From Rossellomorea sp. BNER (GTDB lineage Bacteria > Bacillota > Bacilli > Bacillales > Bacillaceae_B): 64,000 bases of DNA. The first letter of the stretch is position 1. Each line of letters starts with the position of its first letter. Below are positions 31,106-39,628 of this stretch, one piece after another. The stretch is taken from the NCBI GenBank assembly GCA_024213275.1, contig JANAVG010000012.1, positions 1 through 64,000 of the forward strand, written 5' to 3'. The translations under genes were made by a program, and so were the position numbers. Under the pieces are notes generated by a model, which saw only the letters and a program-made list of their open reading frames with translations, searched no databases and was not told the origin of the DNA.

Positions 31106-31660
31106 TTACTGCAACCGAGAACCGTCCCGAGAATATGGTTTAAAACTTTCAATTACGGCTTGATATTCCTGCTTTGATTTGACAGGAATTCCTTTTACAA
31201 GTTCCTCATGTTTTTTACTTTCAAGTTTTTTTACATCTAATTGGAAGAAGGATTGAATGATTTCCGACTGTCCTGGTTTACCATTAAAAATGGAAAGAAC
31301 CCCTTTATCCGAAATCCCGAAAAATCCATTTGTTTTTAACAAAGGAGAGATGTCATCTATCTCTTGCTGAAAAATGATTCTTTCTTCATTCATATCCACT
31401 AAATCCCACTGATCATACTGTGCCCAGAAGTCTTCCATGGACCAAATCGTTTCCTGAACAACCTCTTCACTTACTTCACCATCTAAGTAGGTTCTCTTCA
31501 ACACTACTTTCACGGTATGTGCGGATGTTTCGACTTCTGTCAGCTCTTCTGTATCCTTAGTTCTCTCAGCCGCTTCCTTTTTATCTTCATGAAAAAAGGT
31601 GAAGTAAAAAGCTCCGAGTAATAGAAAAACCATAAACACGAGTCGAATTTTAACCGTCAT
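31106..31660 (-). CDS. bofC: Forespore protein BofC (bypass-of-forespore C)
   Basis: BofC is a secreted forespore protein that restrains the SpoIVB protease, so tuning sigma-K activation in the mother cell. The 184-residue product has an N-terminal membrane anchor/signal (about 5-22), a charged linker, the first domain with VVLKRTYLDGEVSEEVV and the C-terminal domain with FFGISDKGVLSIFNG. ATG 31660 is favoured with GAGGTG 6 nt upstream. It sits upstream of ruvA as in B. subtilis. The SpoIVFA/SpoIVFB target complex is encoded at 48233-49871. Confidence 0.88.
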   Translation of the reverse strand: MTVKIRLVFMVFLLLGAFYFTFFHEDKKEAAERTKDTEELTEVETSAHTVKVVLKRTYLDGEVSEEVVQETIWSMEDFWAQYDQWDLVDMNEERIIFQQEIDDISPLLKTNGFFGISDKGVLSIFNGKPGQSEIIQSFFQLDVKKLESKKHEELVKGIPVKSKQEYQAVIESFKPYSRDGSRLQ

Positions 31661-31811
31661 CGTGAACACCTCAAACTAAAAAAGTATTGTAATTCCATTT
31701 CTAGTTTGACCAGGATTTAGGAACTTTATCCACTGTTTAATAAAAAAATGGTGAAAGAAATACGATTGTGAAGAATACCTGTTTTCCAACTTAATTTTAC
31801 AAAAAGCTAGT

Positions 31812-31847
31812 GAAAAAGGGTGCAACCACGAAGGATTACACCCTTTC
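31812..31847 (-). terminator. Terminator of the coxA-like gene
   Basis: On the minus strand AAAGGGTG and CACCCTTT form the stem with partial inner pairing, followed by five T residues and a C. It lies a few bases after the stop codon at 31861. Confidence 0.8.
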
Positions 31848-31860
31848 CATAATAGTTTCG

Positions 31861-32571
31861 TTAACGATTTTTTGTGGCATTGAACATATTATGGATGTCA
31901 AAATTTATTCCGTCACGAACATCATTATCATTGTTTCGGACACGACTAAATGTTCCTTCATCCGTCACAACAGTAACAGATCTGCCTTTTAAATAAGGTT
32001 GAACAGCATCTTTGATTTCTCGTTTTGTTTTTTCTTCCTTACTGTGATCATTTAAATCAGCAGCAATCATGACATTACTACCATATGAAACAGAGCGAAC
32101 ATCATTTACATTCTCAACTGATGATGTGATGTCTTCAATTTTCATTGTCAAATCATCGTAAGCAGAAGGATTGGATTTCTTAACAGAACGAATATTATTA
32201 TTAAGATGACCATGATAGTTTGCATCTCCATGAGAAGCACGGTTATCTTGATAAAGAAAATTTCGGTCATTTGTCGATAAAGGTGTTGAAGGATTTGGTG
32301 GATTTCCATTCTCATCACGCGTCTGCAAATAATGGCGCTTATGATCTCTGATTGCTATTCCTTCACGACCAACAGAGTGATCATATAGCTCTGTTACAGG
32401 TCCATCTCGTTCATCTCGATTATCTCCTCCATGACCTTCATTAGAGAAATAACCTATTGGCTCATAGGTATCGTTATACCGATTTTGAGCGGCATCTTCA
32501 GTAGTATTACAAGCGGATAATCCAGAAACCATTACAGCTGCTATCGGAACAAGAAATACTTTTCTGTTCAA
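31861..32571 (-). CDS. coxA: YhcN/YlaJ-family sporulation lipoprotein (CoxA-like)
   Basis: The 236-residue protein starts at TTG 32571 with AGAGGG upstream and has a lipoprotein signal with lipobox LSAC (Cys at 21). A low-complexity, Asp/Gly/Asn-rich middle follows, and from about 130 the YhcN/YlaJ domain with DDLTMKIEDITSSVENVNDVR and VMIAADLNDHS. The position next to safA matches B. subtilis yrbB (coxA), a spore cortex protein, so I use that name with caution. Likely anchored to a membrane during sporulation. Confidence 0.8.
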   Translation of the reverse strand: MNRKVFLVPIAAVMVSGLSACNTTEDAAQNRYNDTYEPIGYFSNEGHGGDNRDERDGPVTELYDHSVGREGIAIRDHKRHYLQTRDENGNPPNPSTPLSTNDRNFLYQDNRASHGDANYHGHLNNNIRSVKKSNPSAYDDLTMKIEDITSSVENVNDVRSVSYGSNVMIAADLNDHSKEEKTKREIKDAVQPYLKGRSVTVVTDEGTFSRVRNNDNDVRDGINFDIHNMFNATKNR

Positions 32572-32693
32572 TGGAAATACCCTCTTTCCTCACATTTAAG
32601 GGTCTGCTTATGTGAAAGTCAAGTTACCCTCATTGATATGTTGTGAAGGAAAGATAAAGCTGATTCTAATTAAGAAAGATAATTAAATGGTCC

Positions 32694-33617
32694 TTATTCC
32701 TGAAATTGTATCCATCCTCCAATTTTTTGAATAAAAGACATTCGGCTTGAAAATTGATCAATACTTAAATTCATCAAATATTTCCATACTTTGAACTTGT
32801 AGTGATTATTCTCACGTAAAAAACGATTCCATTCTCGATATATATCGGTTGGATAGATGAGGGCCATTAAGAAAACATTATCCTCTTTATATACATGATA
32901 TAAAGATGGGGAAAATAATTCATTGGTTGACCATTTCAGATAAGGAAGGATTCGATTGGCAAATTGAAGGTCATCAACTTCTTCTGGTGCTATTGAAGCT
33001 AAGTCAAAATCAATTAAGTATAACTTCCCCTTATTTGATAACAAAAAGTTGTGATGAGCGACATCACCATGAATAATACAAGAGTTCGTATGATTACCTG
33101 ACATATTTTTCAATTTATACAATGCCCATTCTCCCCATTGTCTATATGCCTGTAAGTAATAAAGAGGGATAAAAGTTTGAAGATAAGGGATATTATTCGT
33201 AAACTCTCCTAATCGTGATTCCCATTTATTTAAATAGTTATTTTCATCGAAGTATTTAGAAAGTTTCGGTCTTTCACTGAGAATGGTTTTTGTTACATAA
33301 TGAAGTTGTTTAAGTGTTTGTAAGGCATATTGACGGTTATATTCTAGACTATAATCAAAATCTTGTTCATGATCTAGCCATTCCATTAAGCCATAGATCT
33401 TTCCTTCAAAACGTATTGGGGAGGTTTGGTGGAAGGGATGAAAAGCTAGTACTTGGTTAAATCCTCTTTTCAATAACTCCTTTGTTAAAATCAGCTGTTT
33501 CATAAACTTCTTCTCTGTTGAAAACTCTTTTAAAAACCATTTATCATTATGTGTTGAAAGAAGCCATTTTCCTTGCTTAATTTCTTGTAATTGAGCATAT
33601 TTTAAATTTAATTTCAT
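32694..33617 (-). CDS. CotS/YsxE-family spore coat kinase-like protein
   Basis: This product (about 307 residues from ATG 33617) has the aminoglycoside-phosphotransferase/CotS fold: IIHGDVAHHNFLL near residue 195 (Brenner-type catalytic loop HGDxxxxN) and YLIDFDLASIAPEEVDDL near 215 (metal-binding DFD). Unlike YsxE at the window's end (HGKISSEHF), the catalytic Asp is kept. It lies downstream of safA, a coat morphogen, so a coat role is likely. The start is uncertain: no ribosome site precedes ATG 33617, which stands 3 nt behind a terminator T tract; alternatives are the ATG cluster at the end of safA or an internal ATG near residue 40. Confidence 0.8.
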   Translation of the reverse strand: MKLNLKYAQLQEIKQGKWLLSTHNDKWFLKEFSTEKKFMKQLILTKELLKRGFNQVLAFHPFHQTSPIRFEGKIYGLMEWLDHEQDFDYSLEYNRQYALQTLKQLHYVTKTILSERPKLSKYFDENNYLNKWESRLGEFTNNIPYLQTFIPLYYLQAYRQWGEWALYKLKNMSGNHTNSCIIHGDVAHHNFLLSNKGKLYLIDFDLASIAPEEVDDLQFANRILPYLKWSTNELFSPSLYHVYKEDNVFLMALIYPTDIYREWNRFLRENNHYKFKVWKYLMNLSIDQFSSRMSFIQKIGGWIQFQE

Positions 33618-33619
33618 TT

Positions 33620-33657
33620 GTAAAAAATAAAGGAGACGATTATGATTATCGTCCCCT
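33620..33657 (-). terminator. safA terminator
   Basis: On the minus strand GGGGACGAT / ATCGTCTCC pair around AATCATA, followed by TTTATTTTTT. It lies between the safA stop (33664) and the ATG of the next gene (33617). Confidence 0.75.
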
Positions 33658-33663
33658 TTCCCT

Positions 33664-35274
33664 TTAACCCTCAGAGTCATCATCATGAAAACTTGGCATT
33701 CCAAACGCTCTGGGGCCAAACATTCCTGGACCCTGTTGTGGGAAAAATTGAGGACCTCCTTGCATTCCTTGAGGCATTCCTTGCATTCCTTGAGGCATTC
33801 CTTGCATTCCTTGGTCCATTCCTTGCATCCCTTGTGGCATTCCTTGCATTCCTTGCATATCCGGGCCCATCCCTTGCAACCCTTGTGGTATTCCCTGCAT
33901 TCCTTGGTCCATTCCCTGCATTCCTTGGTCCATTCCTTGCATCCCTTGTGGCATTCCCTGCATTCCTTGGTCCATCCCTTGCATTCCTTGGTCCATCCCT
34001 TGTGGCATTCCTTGCATTCCTGGATTTCCAAAAGAATTCATTCCACCTTGTGGCATTCCAAAACCGTTAGGTCCCATACCTCCAAATGGCATCCCACCAT
34101 GTTGCATTCCATATGGTTGAGGAGCAGGACCACATCCGCAATCATCTTGATGCATCGGCGCTTGGTGCATTGGCATTTGGTGCACTGGCATTTGGCCATA
34201 TGGTACTCCTTCAGGATATTCATCGGTCATGGCTCCTTGGACTTGATCAGGGTATCCTCCATGATTATGAAATCCTGATCCAGGCATCACTGGAGAAGCG
34301 GGGTAACAATTATCTCCGAACGGCATCTGTCCATATGGCATCTGTTGTGGCATTTGGCCATACGGCATTCCACCATTTGGCATTTGTACTGTTGGATAAG
34401 GATTATCTTGAATTCCCTGGACAGCACCTTGCTGGTGCATTGGTGACATCATATGTTGTGAAGGCTTGGATGGCATCATTTCCGATGATTCGTCATCAAA
34501 TCCCATATATGGCATCATCGGTGTCTGTCCGTGCATTTGCGGCATCATGGAAGCACCTTGTACTTGCCCAGGAAAGCCACCTCCATGCATTGGATGACCA
34601 CCATACATACCGTGGGGCGGGCAGAATCCCGGTCCAGGCATGATAGGTGAAACAGGATAACATTGATCAGCAGGCATCATAGGTTGTTGGTATATCGGCA
34701 TTTGTGGCATCTCAAGCTCCTCTTCTTTTTTTGCTTCTTTCTTTATAGGTTTTACTTCTTCTTTTTTTACTCCCTTAACTTCTTCCTTCTTTTTCCCTTT
34801 AACGGAAGGTAAAACATTTGTCGGTTTTTTCGGCATCTTCGGCTTTTGTTGCTGTGTCTGCATATTCGCCATATTCATCATATAATAATTATTGATATCA
34901 ATTTCTGGAATAACGGGCTGTGGCATTTTGGGAGCATATTGTTTTTTGGGCATTTCTTTTGGTTGTTCTTTTACTGGAGCTACCGGCATCTCCTTTGGTT
35001 TAGCTACAGGCATTTGTGCTGGCTTTTGTTGTGCAAATGGATGCTTTGCTTTCGGCATTTCTTTCATTGACCCATAATTAATTGGAGTTTGACCGGATTT
35101 AGCCTCCTTCTTCACCGTTCCTCCAGATGTCGGAACTTTTATTTTCATTCCGGGCATAATCATATCAGGGTTTGAAAGCTGGGCATTCATTTTTTTCAGC
35201 TCTTCGAAATTCACACCATACTTCTTGGCGATCTTCCAAAGAGTGTCCCCTTTTTGTACAATGTGGATTTTCAC
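33664..35274 (-). CDS. safA: Spore coat assembly protein SafA (LysM plus repeat region)
   Basis: SafA is an inner-coat morphogenetic protein targeted to the cortex by LysM. The 536-residue protein starts at GTG 35274 (GAGGAGGG upstream) with a LysM domain (residues 1-47, VQKGDTLWKIAKKYGVN), a Pro/Lys-rich linker with clustered KKEEVK units (about 150-190), then a long Met/Gln/Gly/Pro-rich tail. The last third is a tandem array of GMDQGMQGMPQ-type units (about 415-515). It is longer than B. subtilis SafA (387), mainly through this array. Start and end are clear; repeats make frame shadows on both strands. Confidence 0.92.
   Translation of the reverse strand: MKIHIVQKGDTLWKIAKKYGVNFEELKKMNAQLSNPDMIMPGMKIKVPTSGGTVKKEAKSGQTPINYGSMKEMPKAKHPFAQQKPAQMPVAKPKEMPVAPVKEQPKEMPKKQYAPKMPQPVIPEIDINNYYMMNMANMQTQQQKPKMPKKPTNVLPSVKGKKKEEVKGVKKEEVKPIKKEAKKEEELEMPQMPIYQQPMMPADQCYPVSPIMPGPGFCPPHGMYGGHPMHGGGFPGQVQGASMMPQMHGQTPMMPYMGFDDESSEMMPSKPSQHMMSPMHQQGAVQGIQDNPYPTVQMPNGGMPYGQMPQQMPYGQMPFGDNCYPASPVMPGSGFHNHGGYPDQVQGAMTDEYPEGVPYGQMPVHQMPMHQAPMHQDDCGCGPAPQPYGMQHGGMPFGGMGPNGFGMPQGGMNSFGNPGMQGMPQGMDQGMQGMDQGMQGMPQGMQGMDQGMQGMDQGMQGIPQGLQGMGPDMQGMQGMPQGMQGMDQGMQGMPQGMQGMPQGMQGGPQFFPQQGPGMFGPRAFGMPSFHDDDSEG
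33750..34025. repeat. Tandem coding repeats in safA
   Basis: Short units of the type CCTTGCATTCCTTGGTCCAT recur about every 18-36 bp inside the safA 3' region and encode (M)QGMPQGMDQG-type units. The number of units is likely to vary between strains through slippage; 18-bp multiples keep the frame. Confidence 0.85.
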
Positions 35275-35365
35275 TCTTTTTTCCCTCCTCAGGCATAAGT
35301 CTATATATCCTATGATAAAGTAGGCAAAGTGCGAACCATCTACTTAAAAACTTATGAAATTCCTC

Positions 35366-35403
35366 AAAAAAATATGTCTCGCTCAAGGTTTGAGGAGACA
35401 TAC
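35366..35403 (-). terminator. nadA terminator
   Basis: On the minus strand TATGTCTC and GAGACATA pair with an inner CTCAA/TTGAG, followed by seven T residues. It ends the nadBCA transcript upstream of safA. Confidence 0.88.
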
Positions 35404-35425
35404 TACTTTTGAATATTTGATAATA

Positions 35426-36535
35426 TCAAGCACGTTGCAACATTCTATCAAGGGCAAGGAGTGCATTTTTAGACACATCTTTATCTACTTTAATTGTATT
35501 AACTGGATTCCCGTCAACAATAGTTTCTAAAGACCATAGAAGATGAGGTAAATCAATTCTGTTCATTGTTAAACATGGGCACATATGAGGATTCAATGAA
35601 ATGATATGTTTATCCATATGGTTACCCATTAATCTCTGAACAAGATTCATCTCAGTCCCAATCGCCCATGAGGATCCTGGTTTAGCCTGTTCTATCGTTT
35701 CAATAATGTATTTTGTACTTCCATTATAATCAGATGCATCCACAACCTCTTTTCTACATTCTGGATGCACTATGACATTCATTTCTGGATAATTTTCACG
35801 AACAGAGTGAATATTGTTCATTGTAAAATTTTCATGTACAGAACAATGGCCCTTCCACAGGATGACTTTTATATCTTCAATTTTCCCTTCAAAAAGAAGT
35901 TCATCATTGATTGGATCCCATACAGCCATTTCATGTAGTCCTATTCCAATATCTGCTGCTGTATTTCTCCCTAGATGTTGATCTGGTAAAAAGAGAATTC
36001 TTTCCTTTTGTGTAAGAGCCCATCTCACCATTTTGTGAGCATTAGAAGAAGTAACTGTCGCCCCTCCATTTTTACCAACAAATGATTTTATTGCTGCAGT
36101 AGAATTTACATATGTTAAAGGAAGAATCGTGTCCCCTAACAAATGGTATAGTTTCTCCCATGCTCTTTCTGTTTGATAAATATCTGCCATATCCGCCATT
36201 GAGCATCCTGCTCTCATGTCAGGTAGTAAAACGGTTTGCTTCTCTGTCGTAAGAATATCGGCTGTTTCTGCCATAAAATGAACTCCACAGAACACGATAT
36301 ATTTTGCATCTTTATTCATAGCTGATACTTGGGCAAGCTGGAGGGAATCTCCTACTGCATCAGCAAACTGAATCACTTCATCCTTTTGATAATGATGGCC
36401 CGGAATAAACAATGATTTTCCTAATTCACTTTTTATTCTTCGGACCCGATACTCCATTTCTTCTTTTGATAATTGAAGATACTTTTCTGGAACAGTGGTT
36501 TGTGATGCGGTTAATTCTTGTAGTAATCCCATCAT
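35426..36535 (-). CDS. nadA: Quinolinate synthase A
   Basis: NadA condenses iminoaspartate with dihydroxyacetone phosphate to quinolinate using a [4Fe-4S] cluster. The 369-residue protein keeps the three expected cysteines: [12 protein letters not shown] near 110, VHPECRKEV near 230 and [12 protein letters not shown] near 320 (a CxxC-like pair as in Bacillus NadA). It is the third gene of nadB-nadC-nadA, 13 bp after nadC. Confidence 0.96.
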   Translation of the reverse strand: MMGLLQELTASQTTVPEKYLQLSKEEMEYRVRRIKSELGKSLFIPGHHYQKDEVIQFADAVGDSLQLAQVSAMNKDAKYIVFCGVHFMAETADILTTEKQTVLLPDMRAGCSMADMADIYQTERAWEKLYHLLGDTILPLTYVNSTAAIKSFVGKNGGATVTSSNAHKMVRWALTQKERILFLPDQHLGRNTAADIGIGLHEMAVWDPINDELLFEGKIEDIKVILWKGHCSVHENFTMNNIHSVRENYPEMNVIVHPECRKEVVDASDYNGSTKYIIETIEQAKPGSSWAIGTEMNLVQRLMGNHMDKHIISLNPHMCPCLTMNRIDLPHLLWSLETIVDGNPVNTIKVDKDVSKNALLALDRMLQRA

Positions 36536-36547
36536 TCATACTCCCTT

Positions 36548-37405
36548 CTATTGGATAAGACGACTTTCTAAAATGTGTACTTTTGCACTTATATCTAATG
36601 ATTGAACTGAGTGTGTTAAACACCCTAAGGAAATGTAGTTAACACCTGTATGAGCATAATCATAAAGCTGTTCAAACTGGATCCCGCCAGAAGCTTCTGT
36701 CGTGATATGTCCGGGAACATGCTGAAGCCACTGACTAATTGTTTCAGGAGCACAATTGTCAAACATGATAATATCAACATTATTTCGAATCGCTTCTAAT
36801 AGCTGACTTTCTGTTTCGATCTCCACTTCAATCTTAGTCGTGTGCCCAAGCTGTTCTTTTACCTTTTGCACAGCATTTGTAATGGAACCAGCAAAAGCAA
36901 TATGGTTATCCTTTAGCATAACCGCATCATAAAGTCCATTTCGGTGGTTGAATCCTCCTCCACACCTTACAGCATATTTTTCTAACATTCTAAGACCTGG
37001 AGTAGTCTTGCGAGTATCGCAGATTCTCACGTTTGTTCCTTCTACCATATTTACCGCTTTTGCTGTCATCGTCGCAATCCCACTCATTCGCTGAATGAGA
37101 TTCAATACTACTCTTTCCGCTTGCAGAAGCTCCCTCATTGGACCATTAATAACAGCAATTTCGCTTCCTTTTTCAACGAGTTCCCCATCGCTTACAAAAA
37201 CCTGTGAAATTATAGAGGAATTGATGATTGAAAAACCGATACGAATAATCTCTTGACCACAAAAAACTCCAGAATCTTTCGCAACTAAGTGTAGAGTTCC
37301 TTCACTGTTTTGATGGAATAAGGTTTGAGACGAAAGATCACCGTCTCCAATGTCTTCCAATAAAAATCCTTCAAGCATAGATTTTAATTTCACGTTGTTC
37401 ATCAT
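36548..37405 (-). CDS. nadC: Nicotinate-nucleotide pyrophosphorylase
   Basis: NadC converts quinolinate and PRPP to nicotinate mononucleotide. The 285-residue protein shows ICDTRKTTPGLRMLEKYAV near 135, HRNGLYDAVMLKDNHI near 160 and VEIETESQLLEAI near 198. The start overlaps the end of nadB by 35 bp and has GGTGGAG upstream; a second ATG follows at once. Confidence 0.96.
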   Translation of the reverse strand: MMNNVKLKSMLEGFLLEDIGDGDLSSQTLFHQNSEGTLHLVAKDSGVFCGQEIIRIGFSIINSSIISQVFVSDGELVEKGSEIAVINGPMRELLQAERVVLNLIQRMSGIATMTAKAVNMVEGTNVRICDTRKTTPGLRMLEKYAVRCGGGFNHRNGLYDAVMLKDNHIAFAGSITNAVQKVKEQLGHTTKIEVEIETESQLLEAIRNNVDIIMFDNCAPETISQWLQHVPGHITTEASGGIQFEQLYDYAHTGVNYISLGCLTHSVQSLDISAKVHILESRLIQ

Positions 37406-38957
37406 ACTCCACCTTCATCCTTTGATTTCTTTGTTCATGAACAATTCTTTTCTTAAGCCAGTTTGAATCATCAACTTGCGGAAAGTCTAAACGGATATGG
37501 CCTCCCCTACTTTCAGTTCGTAAAGAAGCAGATTCTGTCATCAGCAAGGCATTGATCCACATATAGTACGTCTGAATTGTCTTACGATCCCAATCTTCTA
37601 TATTTTCAAACGGGGACAATGATGTGGATTTCAACCATGATAACTGAATATCTATCCCCTTCTTATCGCGAATAATCCCAACATACTTCATCATATTTTC
37701 TTGTATCTCTTTCATAGAAAAAGGAAGTGATCCTTTAGTTTTTTTTCTGAATTTAATTGAAGAAAAGTCCCGCGGGCCTTCTATTTCTAAACTTTTAATA
37801 AGATAAGAAGCAAGACGTTTTCCATAAACAAGACCTTCCAATAGAGAGTTACTGGCTAACCTGTTTGCTCCATGAACTCCGCTACAAGCCACTTCACCGA
37901 TAGCATAAAGCCCTTTTAGATTTGTTCGACCGATTTCATCGATCACAACTCCTCCCATCATAAAATGGGAGCCAGGAGAAACAGGGATTTTACCTTCTTC
38001 TAAACATATTCCGTTTTGTACACACATGGTTGAGATCGATGGAAATCGGGTTTGAAAACGGTCAATGTTACTTATATCTAAATATACTTTTCTACCACTC
38101 TCGTTTTGTTTAAAAATTTCATGGGCTACAATATGCCGTGGTCCTAGCTCAAGTTGTGGATGTTTCCCTTCCATAATGCGATCTCCATGATCATTAATAA
38201 GGGTTCCTCCTGCGCCTCTTACTGCTTCAGATATTAGGCCGATTGCCTCGCCCTCTATGGTTAGTAAGGTGGGATGAAACTGAAAAAATTCTAGATCTGC
38301 GATTCTAGCTCCTGCACGGTATGCCATCGCCAATCCATCACCAGAAACAGATGGATGATTGGAGGTCGGCAGATACATTCCGCCTGCACCTCCAGTAGCT
38401 AATACAATATGAGAAGAAAAGTATTCTCTAGTTTCTTCTGCATAATTTTTAGTCTGTACACCGATACATGAACCACTTGTATTGAACAAGAGCTCAATCA
38501 CCATTTCATTTTCAATCCATTCAACATTAGGCGTTGAAAGGGTTTCCAATAAAAAGTTGATCAGATGTTTACCTGTTTGATCTCCACCAGAATGCAGAAT
38601 CCGATGGGTGCTATGGGCTCCTTCCATTCCGAGGGAAAATTCGTCATTGGTATTACGATCAAAAGGTGCTTTCATCGCGATCAGTTCTTCTACCGCTTCC
38701 TTTCCCTCTTCTACTAGCCGCTTTACCCGTTCATTATTTCCATGCCATTCGCCTGCTATCATGGTGTCAATAAAATGTTGGTCGCTATGATCTTCCTTAG
38801 AAATGGCAGCAGCAATTCCACCCTGTGCCATAAAAGAGTTACTGCTTCGTCTATGATTCTTTGTGATAATCATCACATGTGATTGCTGACTTAGTGTTCG
38901 CGCTAATTGCAGTGCTGCAATACCGCTACCGACGATAATTACATCTGCTTTTTTCAT
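37371..38957 (-). CDS. nadB: L-aspartate oxidase
   Basis: NadB, a flavoenzyme, oxidises L-aspartate to iminoaspartate, the first step of de novo NAD synthesis. The 528-residue protein starts at ATG 38957 with ACAGGAGGAAAA upstream; an upstream in-frame extension of 50 codons lacks a site. FAD binding is shown by VIIVGSGIAALQLA near 5, SSNSFMAQGGIAAA near 40 and HGANRLASNSLLEGLVYG near 345. The candidate NiaR operator lies 26 bp upstream. Confidence 0.96.
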   Translation of the reverse strand: MKKADVIIVGSGIAALQLARTLSQQSHVMIITKNHRRSSNSFMAQGGIAAAISKEDHSDQHFIDTMIAGEWHGNNERVKRLVEEGKEAVEELIAMKAPFDRNTNDEFSLGMEGAHSTHRILHSGGDQTGKHLINFLLETLSTPNVEWIENEMVIELLFNTSGSCIGVQTKNYAEETREYFSSHIVLATGGAGGMYLPTSNHPSVSGDGLAMAYRAGARIADLEFFQFHPTLLTIEGEAIGLISEAVRGAGGTLINDHGDRIMEGKHPQLELGPRHIVAHEIFKQNESGRKVYLDISNIDRFQTRFPSISTMCVQNGICLEEGKIPVSPGSHFMMGGVVIDEIGRTNLKGLYAIGEVACSGVHGANRLASNSLLEGLVYGKRLASYLIKSLEIEGPRDFSSIKFRKKTKGSLPFSMKEIQENMMKYVGIIRDKKGIDIQLSWLKSTSLSPFENIEDWDRKTIQTYYMWINALLMTESASLRTESRGGHIRLDFPQVDDSNWLKKRIVHEQRNQRMKVEYDEQREIKIYA

Positions 38958-38982
38958 TGGTTTTCCTCCTGTTATTTTACAG

Positions 38983-39031
38983 GTGTCTTGACACATATAT
39001 TTACACATTATTAAACTGATTACAAGTGTTT
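38983..39031. promoter_or_regulatory. Candidate NiaR operators of nadBCA
   Basis: GTGTCTTGACAC (38983-38994) is a 5+5 inverted repeat around TT, flanked by AGG and ATATATTTACAC. A second similar half, ACAAGTGT (39022-39029), lies about 28 bp further upstream. Such GTGTC/GACAC words fit the known NiaR (YrxA) sites before nadB and nifS of Bacillus. The sites overlap and follow a plausible weak promoter of nadB. NiaR itself is encoded at 40781-41320. Confidence 0.55.
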
Positions 39032-39205
39032 TTTTCTTACATTGCTTATTTAAATTTATTTTTGAAAAATTCACTATTATTAGACAGGAATACTTTAGTC
39101 TACACAAACTTTGCAGGTCATCCGGATAGACGGGAAGAATATGACTGATATAGGTCTACTCGTCAAACTCCTTGGAACTAACGAGTCAGTAAAACTTTAT
39201 ATTAA

Positions 39206-39366
39206 TGCTGCATTCGCATAGATTGTTCCTTTTCGTACAGGAATAGAAACCCGATATTATTATGGTTTCGAGGCATCTTTTGTCAAAGCAATAATAGGTT
39301 CACTAGTATTGAATGATTTAAGATGTTTATAATTGACCAAAAGCAAAAAAGTTTAAGAAAAGAGCA
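39206..39366. repeat. Family B repeat, copy 2 (diverged)
   Basis: Same layout as the copies at 10241, 57336 and 58351, with GGTTTCGAGGCATCTTTTGTC and AGTATTGAATGATTTAAGAT in the core. The ends are decayed (ATGCTGCATTCGCATAGATT and AAAGTTTAAGAAAAGAGCAT). It stands in the gap between nadB and nifS. Confidence 0.8.
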
Positions 39367-39378
39367 TTTATTAAAAAT

Positions 39379-39599
39379 AGGCTGTTTTCTAAAAGATTGT
39401 TGTTTTTAAATACATAAATTTTTGTAAAAAGGTTGGTCTTCACTGCAGGTGCGAGACTCCTGCGGGAGTAGCGGGACAGGTGAGACCTAAGCAGGAGCAA
39501 GGCGACGAGGAGGCTCACCGCCCGCCCCGCGGAAAGCGAGCAACTTTTCGCTGCAACCAACCCTTTTCAAATAACAACAATGTTTACGAAAACAGCCTA
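39379..39599. repeat. Family A repeat, full copy (A3)
   Basis: About 220 bp in the opposite orientation to A2, with ends AGGCTGTTTTCTAAAAGATT and ATGTTTACGAAAACAGCCTA. The GC-rich core contains GCGGGACAGGTGAGACC and CCGCCCGCCCCGCGG. It ends about 30 bp before the nifS start, 13 bp downstream of B2. Confidence 0.85.
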
Positions 39600-39628
39600 A
39601 AAATAAATTTGCAAGGGAGATCATTCGT

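Noticed and set aside
33642-34643. Long open frames on both strands inside safA (one rich in Lys-Glu-Cys, others in His-Ser-Leu)
   Set aside because: They are frame shadows of the tandem safA repeats and have no ribosome sites; the minus-strand Cys-rich extension before the coat-kinase gene is likewise repeat shadow.
37371-39107. Longer NadB start at 39107
   Set aside because: The upstream part covers the candidate operator and has no ribosome site; ATG 38957 has an ideal one.
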